NCBI GenBank assembly: GCA_020736575.1
Contig: JAGPYM010000010.1
Span: 868,001-932,000, forward strand
Reading direction: 5' to 3'
From: Thelonectria olida
Taxonomy: Eukaryota; Ascomycota; Sordariomycetes; Hypocreales; Nectriaceae
DNA: 64,000 bases
The translations under genes were made by a program, and so were the position numbers. The notes under the pieces were generated by a model, which saw only the letters and a program-made list of their open reading frames with translations, did not search any database and had not been told where the DNA came from. Shown piece by piece: positions 49,701 through 60,214 of this stretch (its first letter is position 1; the number at the start of each line of letters is the position of its first letter).

Positions 49701-50107
49701 CATCTAGAGGTTTGAGATACAGGAGATGATACATAGTATCCACCTAGTATTGATGAAGACAGTTACTAATAATGACTTCAAACTAATCATTGACCCATAG
49801 TAACGTGTTGGGACAGTCAAGTCATGCCGTGTCGACCGAGTCTCCGCCCTGGGCGAACACACCCAGGGAACATCAACTTTCAAACACCTTGGTAATCATT
49901 ACCTTTGGTAGATAATTATGCTGCATATCTGTAGGGTATCAAACATAATCAGAATCAAAACTCCAACGTCAAACATGCCATCGCGTGAAACCAGTTCACT
50001 TCAAAGAAGCAAGAGGACTTGCTCCCAGCTTCAATCTTTAGCCAACCCCGAAAGTCGTCCTTGGTCTGGATCCTCTCCTGTCAATTTCACTACTTCTTTG
50101 CCAATGT
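46740..50107. other. Intergenic region downstream of the polyproline gene
   Basis: T-rich sequence just after 46739 is probably the 3' UTR of the polyproline gene. One - strand frame at 47422-48063 (213 codons) is the best coding candidate in the stretch, but it has no motif, no splice support and a length within the chance range for this window. A short GA run lies at 48949-48961. The rest is unassigned. Confidence 0.4.
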
Positions 50108-50863
50108 CTATCCCCTAAAGCATCCCCATAGACTGCCCTCTTTCTTTGTCTTCGCCCGAGCTGGTGCCCGTGGCGGTGCTTTCTGGGCCTTGGGGACCTT
50201 TGGGGGAGCAATCGAGGCTGGTCGGGACGGTGGGTGAGACGGTGGGTGAGATATTGGTCGAGATACATGTGACGCATTCTGTGTCTTTGATAGATGGGAT
50301 CGACCTGAGCGAGAGCTTTCGTGGCTTTTACGATAAACTTGTCTTCTCTCGGGAGTCGTTCTGTCGGTACTGGTTCTTGCTTTGTCGGTACTGAGTTTAC
50401 GGTGTCCTTTGTCAACTGCTGTTCTAGGAACTTGAAGTGTCGGGGAACCCCCCTTCTCCCCGTGTCGGGGAGAGCCAGCAGTGTGGTGATGACGGTTCGA
50501 GGAATGAGGAGCTGGGCGGGCGGCCACTGGATGCTCGTTTCGCACGTCATACTGGCATTTCTGATCGCAGAGAATAGGAATCCGAGGCATCGTCAATCCA
50601 GAGGGAAGGCTTGCGTAGTTTCTAGCCCGAGCGCGGTGCCGCATCTGGGCTGCGTGTTTGTCACAAGGACTGTCGGATTTCCTCCTTGGCTTTGCGTGTT
50701 TCTCGCACATCTCAGGGTCTCTTCGGCACGCCGGGGCACCATATGAGCCCCTTCTCCTTCTGCCATTATTTTTTTTGTCGCCAGAACTCGTGAGGGTAGA
50801 GTAGCTGTAACCTTGTCCTCCAAATGAACCGAAACCGCCGCCCCCGTAGTGGTAGGGAGCCAT
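50108..50863 (-). CDS. Hypothetical basic low-complexity protein with Cys/His cluster
   Basis: This is a single frame of 251 aa with a good start context (CATCATGGC). The N-terminus is Gly/Tyr-rich (YGGGGFGSFGG). A Cys/His-containing segment at about 45-106 has the spacing C-x6-C-x2-H, then CDKH, then CDQKC. The C-terminal half is Ser/Arg/His-rich with HPPSHPPS repeats and ends WGCFRG. A TATAAA-like element lies at about 50970 in the upstream flank. I do not recognise a family. The Cys/His segment could bind metal, but this is inference. Chance frames of similar length exist in this window, so the coding status rests on the start context, the ordered composition and the upstream TATA. Confidence 0.5.
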   Translation of the reverse strand: MAPYHYGGGGFGSFGGQGYSYSTLTSSGDKKNNGRRRRGSYGAPACRRDPEMCEKHAKPRRKSDSPCDKHAAQMRHRARARNYASLPSGLTMPRIPILCDQKCQYDVRNEHPVAARPAPHSSNRHHHTAGSPRHGEKGGSPTLQVPRTAVDKGHRKLSTDKARTSTDRTTPERRQVYRKSHESSRSGRSHLSKTQNASHVSRPISHPPSHPPSRPASIAPPKVPKAQKAPPRAPARAKTKKEGSLWGCFRG

Positions 50864-51448
50864 GATGAAATCAAGTTGTAGTTGAGAGTAAACAACGATA
50901 AAGCAAAGACTTCTCAGTCAAGGAAATTGGAAACGAAGAAAAGGTCGGTGTGTAGGGTTGTTGTCACCATATAAATTTGGACGTTAGGCGCAGCGTGGAA
51001 GACTGAAAGTAAGTTGGTAGGGAAAGATGGAGAGTTTGTCAGTGACGATGGCTTCCAAACGACTCGAGGTACGCACCTACTTACTCACGTGTTATTGCGC
51101 GATATTATTTGGTGTTTACAAGGGAAAGTGCAACTGCTCGCCTTGCTGCAACGACGGCCATCTCACGGAAGGTAAGAGTGTCGGTCTCTTCCTCGGTATG
51201 GGCGGTACCTGAGTTCTCAGGGTCAACTCCTGCCTCCCTAAGATTAACTCACCCACGTGTCCTAAGTCTCTACCTAATGTAGGTAGTGTTGGAGTTTCAG
51301 GTAACGAGGTATGACGCACAGGAGTAGGTAGGTAGTTCTCAAAGTACAGCTATAGATCACATGGAAAGAAGAATATAATTTGACACAAATCCTAACGAAC
51401 CGGCCGTCTATTATTTGGTTACACACTCTCGAAATAACCCCAATTCAC
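50864..51448. other. Intergenic region between two small leftward ORFs
   Basis: This includes the leader of the 50863 ORF, with a TATAAA-like element near 50970. A CACGTG palindrome lies at about 51254. A 6-bp inverted repeat (CTACCT/AGGTAG) lies near 51275-51291. No gene is supported. Confidence 0.4.
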
Positions 51449-51784
51449 TCAACTACCTTCAATCGCGTTCCTCGATGGTTCCCAATCCATCTCCTCAGTG
51501 TGCCAATTCACCGCGTCCAAAGGGTCTCCAAGCTGAGCCAGTTCGAACTCGCGTGCCCTGATGAACATGTACGCCTCCTCTATCTTTGCCCGGATCTCCA
51601 TTCTCTCTGCTGCAAACTGGTCAAACGTCGGTGTCGTCTGAGTGAAAAGTGACTTTGATGTGGTTGCTCCCGGTTGAAGATTGAGATGAGCAAAAGGATT
51701 GTGAAGGGTTGAAAAGGTGAAGCTAGAGGTACCATTAAGCACTGAAGTTGCCTTCTGGGCGGTGGAGTAAGTAGCAGGTTTCAT
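51449..51784 (-). CDS. Hypothetical small protein (111 aa)
   Basis: This is a single uninterrupted frame. The N-terminal half is Ser/Thr/Phe-rich. The C-terminal half is a predicted amphipathic helix (FDQFAAERMEIRAKIEEAYMF) followed by an acidic end, DWEPSRNAIEGS. The start has an A-rich context (TCGAAATG) and TATA-like sequence lies about 300 bases upstream near 52080. I recognise no family. It could be a genuine short gene or a chance frame. Confidence 0.4.
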   Translation of the reverse strand: MKPATYSTAQKATSVLNGTSSFTFSTLHNPFAHLNLQPGATTSKSLFTQTTPTFDQFAAERMEIRAKIEEAYMFIRAREFELAQLGDPLDAVNWHTEEMDWEPSRNAIEGS

Positions 51785-52479
51785 TTCGACTTCTTTTTGG
51801 TCTTCGCAGGCGCTGTGTTAGGGTGCTTGGGGGTTCTCCTTTGTCGTGTTCCTTTCGTCTTGTATTATTGGAAAGCGAAACGGGCTGGCTTCCTTGGGTT
51901 CGGGTGCTTTCTTCAGACTATTTAAGCCAAGTGGCCAGTTCCAGGTTGGTTGTGAAATCAACGTCGTCGCCCTCCTTTGGAGCTCAGCTGTGTTGATGGT
52001 TCCAGGGATGAGGATCTAAATGCTAAAGAGGGCAGAGTTCAATGTCGTCGAGCGACAGAGAACTGGCAAGTGATTTATCTTATAAATCACACACTCTGAA
52101 CAGATTAAATTATTAATGGGGGGCCATTGTCTCGCTCGGATATTTTAGGGTATTCTTTGTTCTTTTCGGTATCACTATTCACTTCTGTTTGAGAATCTCT
52201 TTGTTTTGTATCTTCACCTCACTGCTTGTTCCAGACGCGGAATATCGTTGTTCACTTACACAACAAGATGGTAGTGACACGATGCTTTCAATGTGTTCGA
52301 AGAAGAACCTCTTTGGGATGCGTCTATATATTCCCGTTCCTTGACTGTCGGCAACATATTTCCCCCTATCCGTCCCATCACACTCAACCATTTTGCCCTT
52401 TGAACTTCTTTCCCCCCTAACTTATTAGCCCTTGACTCATCTGAATAGCTTCCTAGTAACAATCTCAAACGTCAACAAG
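51785..52479. other. Intergenic region between divergent small ORF and HNH gene
   Basis: It contains TATA-like elements for both directions: near 52080 (-) and TATATA near 52323-52330 (+), the latter about 150 bases before the HNH start. A T-rich and C-rich leader precedes 52480. No gene is supported. Confidence 0.45.
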
Positions 52480-53540
52480 ATGGGAAGAGGCCTCGCAAAC
52501 TTGGACCCGGGTGAGCCGTCCAAACAGGTTATCAACGCCATGCCGGGCTTCATGTACGACATCACGGATACCCCAGCGAAACTTGAGCAACGACTTCAAT
52601 CCATCACCCAGATCTATAATACTATAGGAGATGTAATCCCCCATGCCAAATACATCTTCACCCGAATCCACTTCGCGGCCCTACTCGTCATGCCCGAAAG
52701 ACACCTTCAGAAGGAATCGGTAGGTGACTATTATCTAAAACCTGCCCTTCATTGGGACCATTTCAGGCAATTTGTGGAAATTTGGCTAGGTTTCTGTAAG
52801 TTCTTGGCGCTTTTACTGGCACTGGATATGGCGCGTTTCTAACATTCATTCTAGTTCTCAAAGATAGGGTCGAGTTTGGCGTCACCACCCAGGGATCCAA
52901 CCCGGAAGAGATAGTAACGGTACGACTTCCTGTTGATCAACTCGAGTAAGCAGACAAATGCTTATAGATAATCTAGTGCCTGCAGCGTGATGCAAACTTA
53001 TGCCCGCTCACCTGTTCAGCATACCCAGTCGCTGCTCACATTATCCCCTATATCGCCACCGCAACTTATCAGCACATGGACTTCATAGCAAAGAGCAAAG
53101 ACTGGATTGCTAAGATCGTCGGCGATGAAGACTTGGACCGCGGATTGAAAGAACATCCAGAGTTCCCTTACTACTGCCTCCGCGGTCTCGGCTTTGCTGA
53201 CCGCGCGTGGAACATGCTGTCGCTCGATCCGGAGATTGTCGAGCACTGGCGAAAGGCCCGCTGCGCCTTCAAGTACATCGGCAAGACTCTGATCAATGAG
53301 AAAACCACCGAGTTGACCTTTGAATTCCGCTGGCTGCCCGTCAACAGGCTGCACCCCAAGGAAGTCGCCAGCAAGAACATGTCGGAGATTCGATACATGT
53401 TCGACCCTGCCTCGAACGCCGACGAGTCCAGCACTCCGCGAGCAGCTCCGCCGATGGACATTCCGTCGGGAAAGCGCTTCAATGTCCAAGTCAGGACCGT
53501 AGACGCGCCGAAGATGGTGTTCGCGATGGACCTCCAGTAG
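52480..53540 (+). CDS. Fungal HNH-endonuclease-domain protein, truncated by an in-frame TAG
   Basis: Exons 52480-52795, 52855-52919 and 52986-53540 give 311 aa; the introns are GTAAGT..TCTAG (phase 1) and GTACGA..CTGCAG (phase 0). The HNH core begins CPLT-C (C133, C137) with AAHIIP and first histidine H145. It continues through a family-like region with WNMLSLDPEIVEHW, where N203 matches the central Asn, and then FRWLPV. In relatives the motif after the Asn is usually LH; here that position is I211-V212, with a histidine two residues on (H214), so catalysis may be lost. The frame stops at TAG 53538-53540 after MDLQ, where family members usually read QW, and 39 further sense codons follow in frame. 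It may be a pseudogene, a shortened allele or a readthrough case. Confidence 0.8.
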
Positions 53541-53660
53541 GCTTTCCTGCGCGTGGCGGCTCTGAGTGGAGCGGCCGCGTATCCTGAATACCTTGAAGTC
53601 GAGGACCTGGAGGAAGATGACGATCTGGACCCGAGCGAACTGAGAATGAGATACTTTTAA
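53541..53660 (+). pseudogene. In-frame continuation of the HNH protein beyond the TAG
   Basis: Thirty-nine sense codons run from the TAG to TAA at 53658-53660 in the same frame. The first residues, AFLRVAALSGAA, match the usual C-terminal helix of this fungal HNH family (QW.L.R.A.LSGAA), followed by an acidic tail. The single difference TGG to TAG would explain the stop. No plausible intron removes it: the acceptor-like GTAG lacks a good donor and branch at a workable distance. Confidence 0.65.
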
Positions 53661-56600
53661 CCATGCTTACGATGATCCCGGTGATCAATGGCCTCGTCAC
53701 GGCTATTGAGGTCAGCATCTCGATTACTAGGCAATTTCGAGAGTTCGCTGTATGTTGCTAGGGGTCGAGAAAAGGCCAGCTGGTCGACATGACGGAGTTC
53801 TGGATAGGTATGAAGAAATTAGGTTGCCTGGGTAGACGCAATCAGAGCAAATGGAACATGGACCTGCTTTTCTCTTCATATTCGTAGAGTTTTGGTTTGC
53901 AATTCTTATTAACTGATATTCGTCGCATCTTCCGCTCTTGGTATACTCATGGTTCAGCTGCACTAAGATCTGTTCTGGGGCGTTATTCGCGTTCAGAACA
54001 TTGAAGCACGTGAGCGCTTCATTTGAACAACATGAAGAAGGAATACCTCGAGAGGGTAGCCACCCCTTGTCCCCACGCTTAGACTTGAAAGTGATGAAAG
54101 GGGACTGCGTGAACCCCGTATTGCTTTGCTAGTGCCCAAGACGTTTTGCAGAGATCGAAAAAGATACGCTCACGTCGAGAATGCGCTTGATCTCCGTCCG
54201 ACCGAAATATACCTGGTATACTACAGTCATCGTCTTATCTGGATTGCGCCCTGACAAAGCCTCCATGTCAAGTTGAGGAGCAGGGCAGCGAAGTGGTGCG
54301 GCCCAGGCTAATCACACCTTGACGATTGCCCCAGGGGTTGATCTCGATTCACATGATAGACTTCCATCCATGGTCTTGTCAGTCTATAAGAAAATGGGGA
54401 TTCTGGCAATTGTACTGAGCACCAGGAACTGCGAAACCCAGCCACCGCCAGATGCGCCCCTGAAGACGGTGGCACAAACAGACACTCTCAACGAGGCAAC
54501 TCCGTCGCCGTCAGCACCACAAACATGAGACGATGTTATCCGTCACTTCCGGGAATAGGATCGAAGGGAACTGTCCTTACGAGTCAGGGAGTTGCAGGCC
54601 ATTGATCCTAGCAGGCCTGAAATGACTCTGAAGGGGGTGGTCGGCATGAGCTAGCGGGTGAGACATCGAGACAGCCTCAACATGCTAATTCGAACCTCTC
54701 AACCTAGAGAAAGGTGCCAAGAGGGTTAGACATGGCTAGAATCCAACCGCGTAAAGACGAGAGCGCCAGGACAAGCGCGGGGTGGTTTTTGTCCTGATGA
54801 TGATAGCGCCCAGGCATTCTAGCTTAACGGTCCGGCGATGATAGCCCGAGTTGTAGCGCCGGAGTATCTAGCTCGGCGTGCCTGCATCGCAACATGGCCG
54901 GTCCCTGATGCAGGTCGGGAGCGAGAGACAGCATGTGAGCATAATGATCCTTGGGCTTGACCACGTTCGACATGGTTTAACAAGGACCCCGAGAAGTTGG
55001 AGTTGAGTCGACGAGTCTCGACTCTCAATCCTGGCAAGCGAAGCTGTGAAGAGGTGGCAAAGCACACACGCACGATAGAACAAAACCCAGGTTGTGGATG
55101 CAACTCTGGTTTTTCGTCAATCTAGAATGGCCAGGGGGTACATCAGTCTGGGGGAGATGGTAGGGGTATGGAATATGAAAGCCCCCTGGTATTAACGCAT
55201 CGTATTTTTTCCACCGTTGGAAGCGAATTTGGCTGCCTGGCAGGGCAGTCGAATCGGACGTTGATATCGATGTTAACATGTGCAACGAAGCATCTCTAGC
55301 CTGACAATGGCGTTGAACTGTAAGCTTCTTGGTAATTAGTAGTTTGGCATCAGCCCCGAAGGACGAGCCTATTCCCGGCGACGTGGAACGGGCGCTTCTT
55401 ATCCAATTCAGTCGTTACAGGCGAGTCGAACGCTTGCAAGTCTGATAAATAGGTGCCCCCGGCCTTTTGATGCTTGTGTTGATGGGGTTTAGTAGCCAAG
55501 CCGCCAACACGTCGATGATAGATATCGGCAAAGCGACCAGGCCCGGACAGCCGGAAGCATTCACCATTTCGAGGATGCTGAGGAAGAAGCGAGTTTGACC
55601 ACTTCTACTGCGTACGTACCTACTGTACGAGAGTTTGAAGAGTGCTGGGGGGGCAGTCGAGCGTAAGCACTTGGAACGGAGACCATGTTTGATATGGCGG
55701 CCAGGGGTCGAGTTAGATGGCAACAATGCCCATCTTGGAACCATGCGCCGGATCGCTCCTCGTCACCAGGGGTCTCGGATCTCATCAATAGACATCTACC
55801 AAATGGCTTCAGCAATCGCGGGGATCTCCCCAAAAGGAGTGACGCAGTCAAGCATCGGCTCGAAAACCCTAGATGCCCCGAGATCCAGGGGTCTTCACCG
55901 GAAGCGAGGAGCGCCAGACAGACCGTGTGGGCGGGCGAACAGAAGGGGTTGTTGTTCAACGAGGAAGGAGAACAAGGGGCGAACGCTGTGCCGTCATGGC
56001 GCATCAACGTGGCATGATGGTCGTTTCTGTTCTTTGACAGGGAGGGGACAATACGGCCTAGAACAATAGCACATGATTGCAAGCCACCTGGACTTCAAGC
56101 CGCCGCCGAAGCCTTTGATGACGGGCGCCATTGGACGCGAGTTTTGGCGCATCAGCCCCTGGGGCATTTTGGGTGCAGCGATGGATTCTGGACGAGGAAA
56201 GGATGTGCAGGCCTCCACGTGGCGAGTTTGAGTGATGGCGCCATCTGTGGGAGCTAAGGGGAATAAAACACGTTTTTTTTGGAAAAAAGGAAGAAAGGGA
56301 TCAAACAATGTTTAAAAAGAGCTGTCATATGCGACAAGTTCGTTCATGGTTGAATGGGCAAAGAAGAAAAGAAAAAGAGGGGATCCTCCCCCCTCCTCCC
56401 CGCAAAGAAAAGCAGCCCACAACCCACAGCCAAGACACGGCTGTTGTTGGGATCCCCTTTTGATCTGAGATAGGGAAAAAAACGCGGGGAAGAGGAAAAA
56501 GGAAAGATGGGAAAAAATGAGTCGACAAAAACCAAAGAGGCAGCCATTCGCAGGCGGTTGGTTGGGAGGGAGGCACAGCGCTTATTGTTACAACGCCACA

Positions 56601-58731
56601 GCCATAGCAGAAAACACCCATGGCATTAACGGCACGTGAACAGCAGCTTCATCATCATCATCGCCTCAAGAGTCCAGGGATGACTACGACAGGATCGTCA
56701 ACCTTGCTGGTCCTTGACTTGACTTCCGGTGGAGCTGGGGGATCTGCCACAGTCGGAAAGCCGGTCGAATTGACATTGACCGTGATGACTGGCAGCGACG
56801 ACCATGATGGGTGCCCATCCTTCCATTGTCTTGTTCCTGTCACTGTCAGCTGACGTGTTGCTCTCATCGAGTTAATGCATCGTGTCTCCATCACCAGACA
56901 CGAGACAAACCGCGTGCCTTGCATAACTGCCGCTTTATCCATATTGCGGATCACAACCAACCAGCGCGCACATCACTCGTTGCTGCCATGATCCCTTTTC
57001 CTCCGTCAGTGGAGCCGGTCCAAGATCGCCATGCGTTGCCGTGCGTTGCGTTGCTTGATGCAGTGAATTCGATCGAATCTTGACCGCTAATCCTTGGATT
57101 CGGCATGAACATGATTGAGAGGCATTTTTGGCTTCTTCTCCTTTCTTTTCCACCCCTTTCTATGCCGTTGTCTGGTGAGCTATCTTGTCGCTGGTTGGGT
57201 AATTTGTAAGTAATTGCTTGGTATCAAGGCCTGCTGCCTCCTTTTCGGACTCCCCGTTGTCAGTGTCAGCCGGTGAAATGAAGATCATTCTGTATTACCC
57301 CAGACCAATCTTTCTCATCATTGATCTGCCGAGCCCTCCAAAAGTCCACTCTCGCCCACTTCTTGCCTCGGTTGCAAATCTGGAGAAGCCAAGAACTCAA
57401 GGCGCGCCCAGGCACGGGAGGTTCGAAGCCTTTCCCTACCGAGTACCTTTCGCCGGCGCTCTAAGGCTTGTAGGGCTTCAACTGGTGATCGGGCTTGTCC
57501 ATCAGCGGGTCTAGCAAGTGCGCATTCGCCGCCCACTGCGAAGACTGTGTCTGCGACTCTGGAAAGAGAAGGGGCACGTTGGTCCGGTTGTGGAACCGGT
57601 GGATGAATATCCATTGATATAAATTGTGTCTTGACTCGCGTGTGCCGCAAAAGCCGAATCACAGTGATAAACGTTGGCCAATCCGTACGTAAGCCTCATC
57701 ATTGGCGTGTTTCCGACATGGCAATCAGATTTTAGATTCGGTGGTATTTCTGGAAGCGCAGCAGAAGAGAGAGAAAAAGCAAAATGGGGATGCAAATCAG
57801 TTGGTCCGTATCTGCACTGTGATGGGAGTTGAATCTAATGCAGGGCCTTGATAGCGTTGCACAGGCGTCCGGATATGTGCAGGACAGCGTTGATATCCGC
57901 CCGTCGACTCGCGGCCGTTGCGTGTTTGTCTGGACTCGAGGCATCGTGAGCCTCGTGGGCGTCTGTTCACGCACTGCAAGTTTCGTCTTTGTCCACGTGT
58001 GTATCCGGTCTGTGTGACCCGTTCGCGGATTCGGGCGCACGCCGATCGTTGCAATGGCCAAGTGTTGCTCTCATGAATCCGGCCCGTCTACTCGGGAATT
58101 GGTTTGACGGCTTTCATGTCGTCGAAGCCATTGCTTTCGCCGACCCGCTCGGACAAAGTCTTAGCATTCACCGGTGCGCCGTTCATCCAACAGTTTTCCT
58201 TAGGTGCCGTTGACGAGATGGCGTCTACCGGGCGGCGGCCAAACAGCACAGGCGTTGATGCTCTGCTATGTTAGGTAGTGATAGTCAGGGCGAGCTGCCT
58301 GATCAAGTCAAACTTTAACATTCATCGCCGTGCGTCTTGCCGCGTCTCGGTCGTACTGACGAAAAGCTCCGGAGCTTGACAGGTCGAATGAGGATTTGGA
58401 GGACGGATGACAGAACAGAATGGCAGAGGCCAGGGGAGCAGAGCCGGAGCTGCCAAAAGAGAGATGGACTGGGAGGCCTTGGCCATCCCCGGACAAGACC
58501 AGGGCTGTGAAGGAGGGGCCGAGCAGGGACACCCCGGGGAACAGTGGGCTAGGGCTGTTTCTCTGCATGAGGAGGCGAGAGACAGAATTGTCCTGTTGTT
58601 GGAGCCTTGTCTTGTTGCTTCCATCCATCACTGCATCAACTTCGACTCCAGTGATGCTGACCAACTCGGCTCCCAACAGGTCAACAACCTCCACATTTTT
58701 ACTCCACACACTCTTTCCCTCCATTGCTCCC

Positions 58732-58749
58732 CACACACACACACACACA
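58732..58749. repeat. (CA)n microsatellite
   Basis: About nine CA units lie in a C-rich context in the spacer upstream of the receptor gene. Confidence 0.8.
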
Positions 58750-60134
58750 TTCACCTCTCCTCCCTCTTTGTCTGCAACATCGCACTCACTCAACCCATCC
58801 AGCACCACACTCGCGTGCCAAGATATACCACGCTGTTGCCAATGATGCTATAACCGCTCGCTTGCATCGTCTCCCAGCGCCACACTTTGAGCTAACCAGC
58901 CTATAGTCTCTTCCACCCGTCCATCGATTTGCTACTGTATTCTGCTGGCCATGGATAACCTGCGACTGCTACGCCCGCCCGTCCTGTCCTGTCCTATCAG
59001 TGCCACATTGACTCTATGAGCCGTGATTCGTCTGGTCCCAGTCTCGCGGCCACCGGATAGTGGGTGCCATGATCACCATTTGCCATCTTGGAGCCCATCT
59101 GCCCTTGGTCAGCAGAGAGGCCCCATCCTCGCCGCTCAGCCTTCGCATATGGCATGGTCCAGGTCTCTTTCTGGGACCCGTCCCCCCATTTGGTGACTTG
59201 CTTGCTACCGCTGCAGATCCCCGAGATGCTGGCACACAAGCCCCTACAGCATGCCGTCGTTGGCTTCCGCTGCAGACGCAGATGCCGTGGCGGACGGATG
59301 GGAACATGGAGGAATAGATCCATTACATAGTCATCCTTCCCCGCAGAATACATGTCCATTCTCGACTCCTTTTCCCTTCCTTTTCCTCCTCCTCTCTTCA
59401 TCCGTTGAACAGCCGTCTATCAAACTACAGCATACCGTCACAGTCGTCCTCCTCTTCCTCCTCGGCGCCGCAATCCTGAGCCAAAGCCAGAGATCCCTGA
59501 AAACAAGGTCAAAACCAACCACGTTAGAACAATCCTTTCCGTCATCCATACCTCCTCCACCGTGACCCCCGGTCTTCGTACTAGTGAAGACCCTCTTCGA
59601 CTAGCCGCGCCGGGTCCGACCAAGACGCACGCCCATCCAGGATCCTGGTCGCCATCTACAGCATTAACACGCCCAGACCTCTTTTCTGTGCCCTTATCCC
59701 TCCCGAAAAGGGCCAAAGAGATCTCTAAATACAACCGTCCTGCTGTCATTGAGTTTCTGCTCTGTTCCTTTTTGGGCCAATCCTCGAACCATCTTCCCCT
59801 CGTCTTCTTTCCCTTGTGCCATTGCTCATTTGGATAGGCGTCCCTGATGGCCTGTATTTGAACTTGAGTGTTCCCCTCCTGGTTCATCGTCATTCCTTCA
59901 ATGACTTCCCTCCTTCTGCAATGATCGACACTTGCCTCTGTTAAGGCGCCTATCGATATTTGCATCACGGTGCTCCTGCCGTCCTCGTCGTACTCGGGCC
60001 TCCCGCCTCCCAGATTGGCACTTCGTTCAACCACCTCCGTCGTCGAAGAGTTGCCTTGTGACCTCTATGACTCTTGGGGTTCACCAATCTTATTAGAGAT
60101 GACAATAGTTCGGTGAATGCTGCGCTGCACTTTC

Positions 60135-60142
60135 TTATAAAG
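60135..60142 (+). promoter_or_regulatory. TATA-like element upstream of the receptor gene
   Basis: TTATAAAG lies 73-80 bases before the ATG at 60215, a plausible distance for a short leader. This is sequence pattern only. Confidence 0.45.
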
Positions 60143-60214
60143 ACGTCTAGTCTTCTTATCTACAACATCTCTACATCGTAACAACGAGCCGATTCTGACA
60201 GCAACACCGCAATC

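Larger units (their letters stand above)
53661..60214. other. Gene-poor region of about 6.5 kb and GPCR leader
   Basis: No gene is supported between the HNH locus and the receptor gene. Frames of 100-198 codons here lack motifs. A purine-rich block at 56240-56540 and a GC-balanced remainder give no clear signal. A CA microsatellite lies at 58732-58749. The last several hundred bases are CT-rich and carry the TATA element of the receptor gene. Confidence 0.45.
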
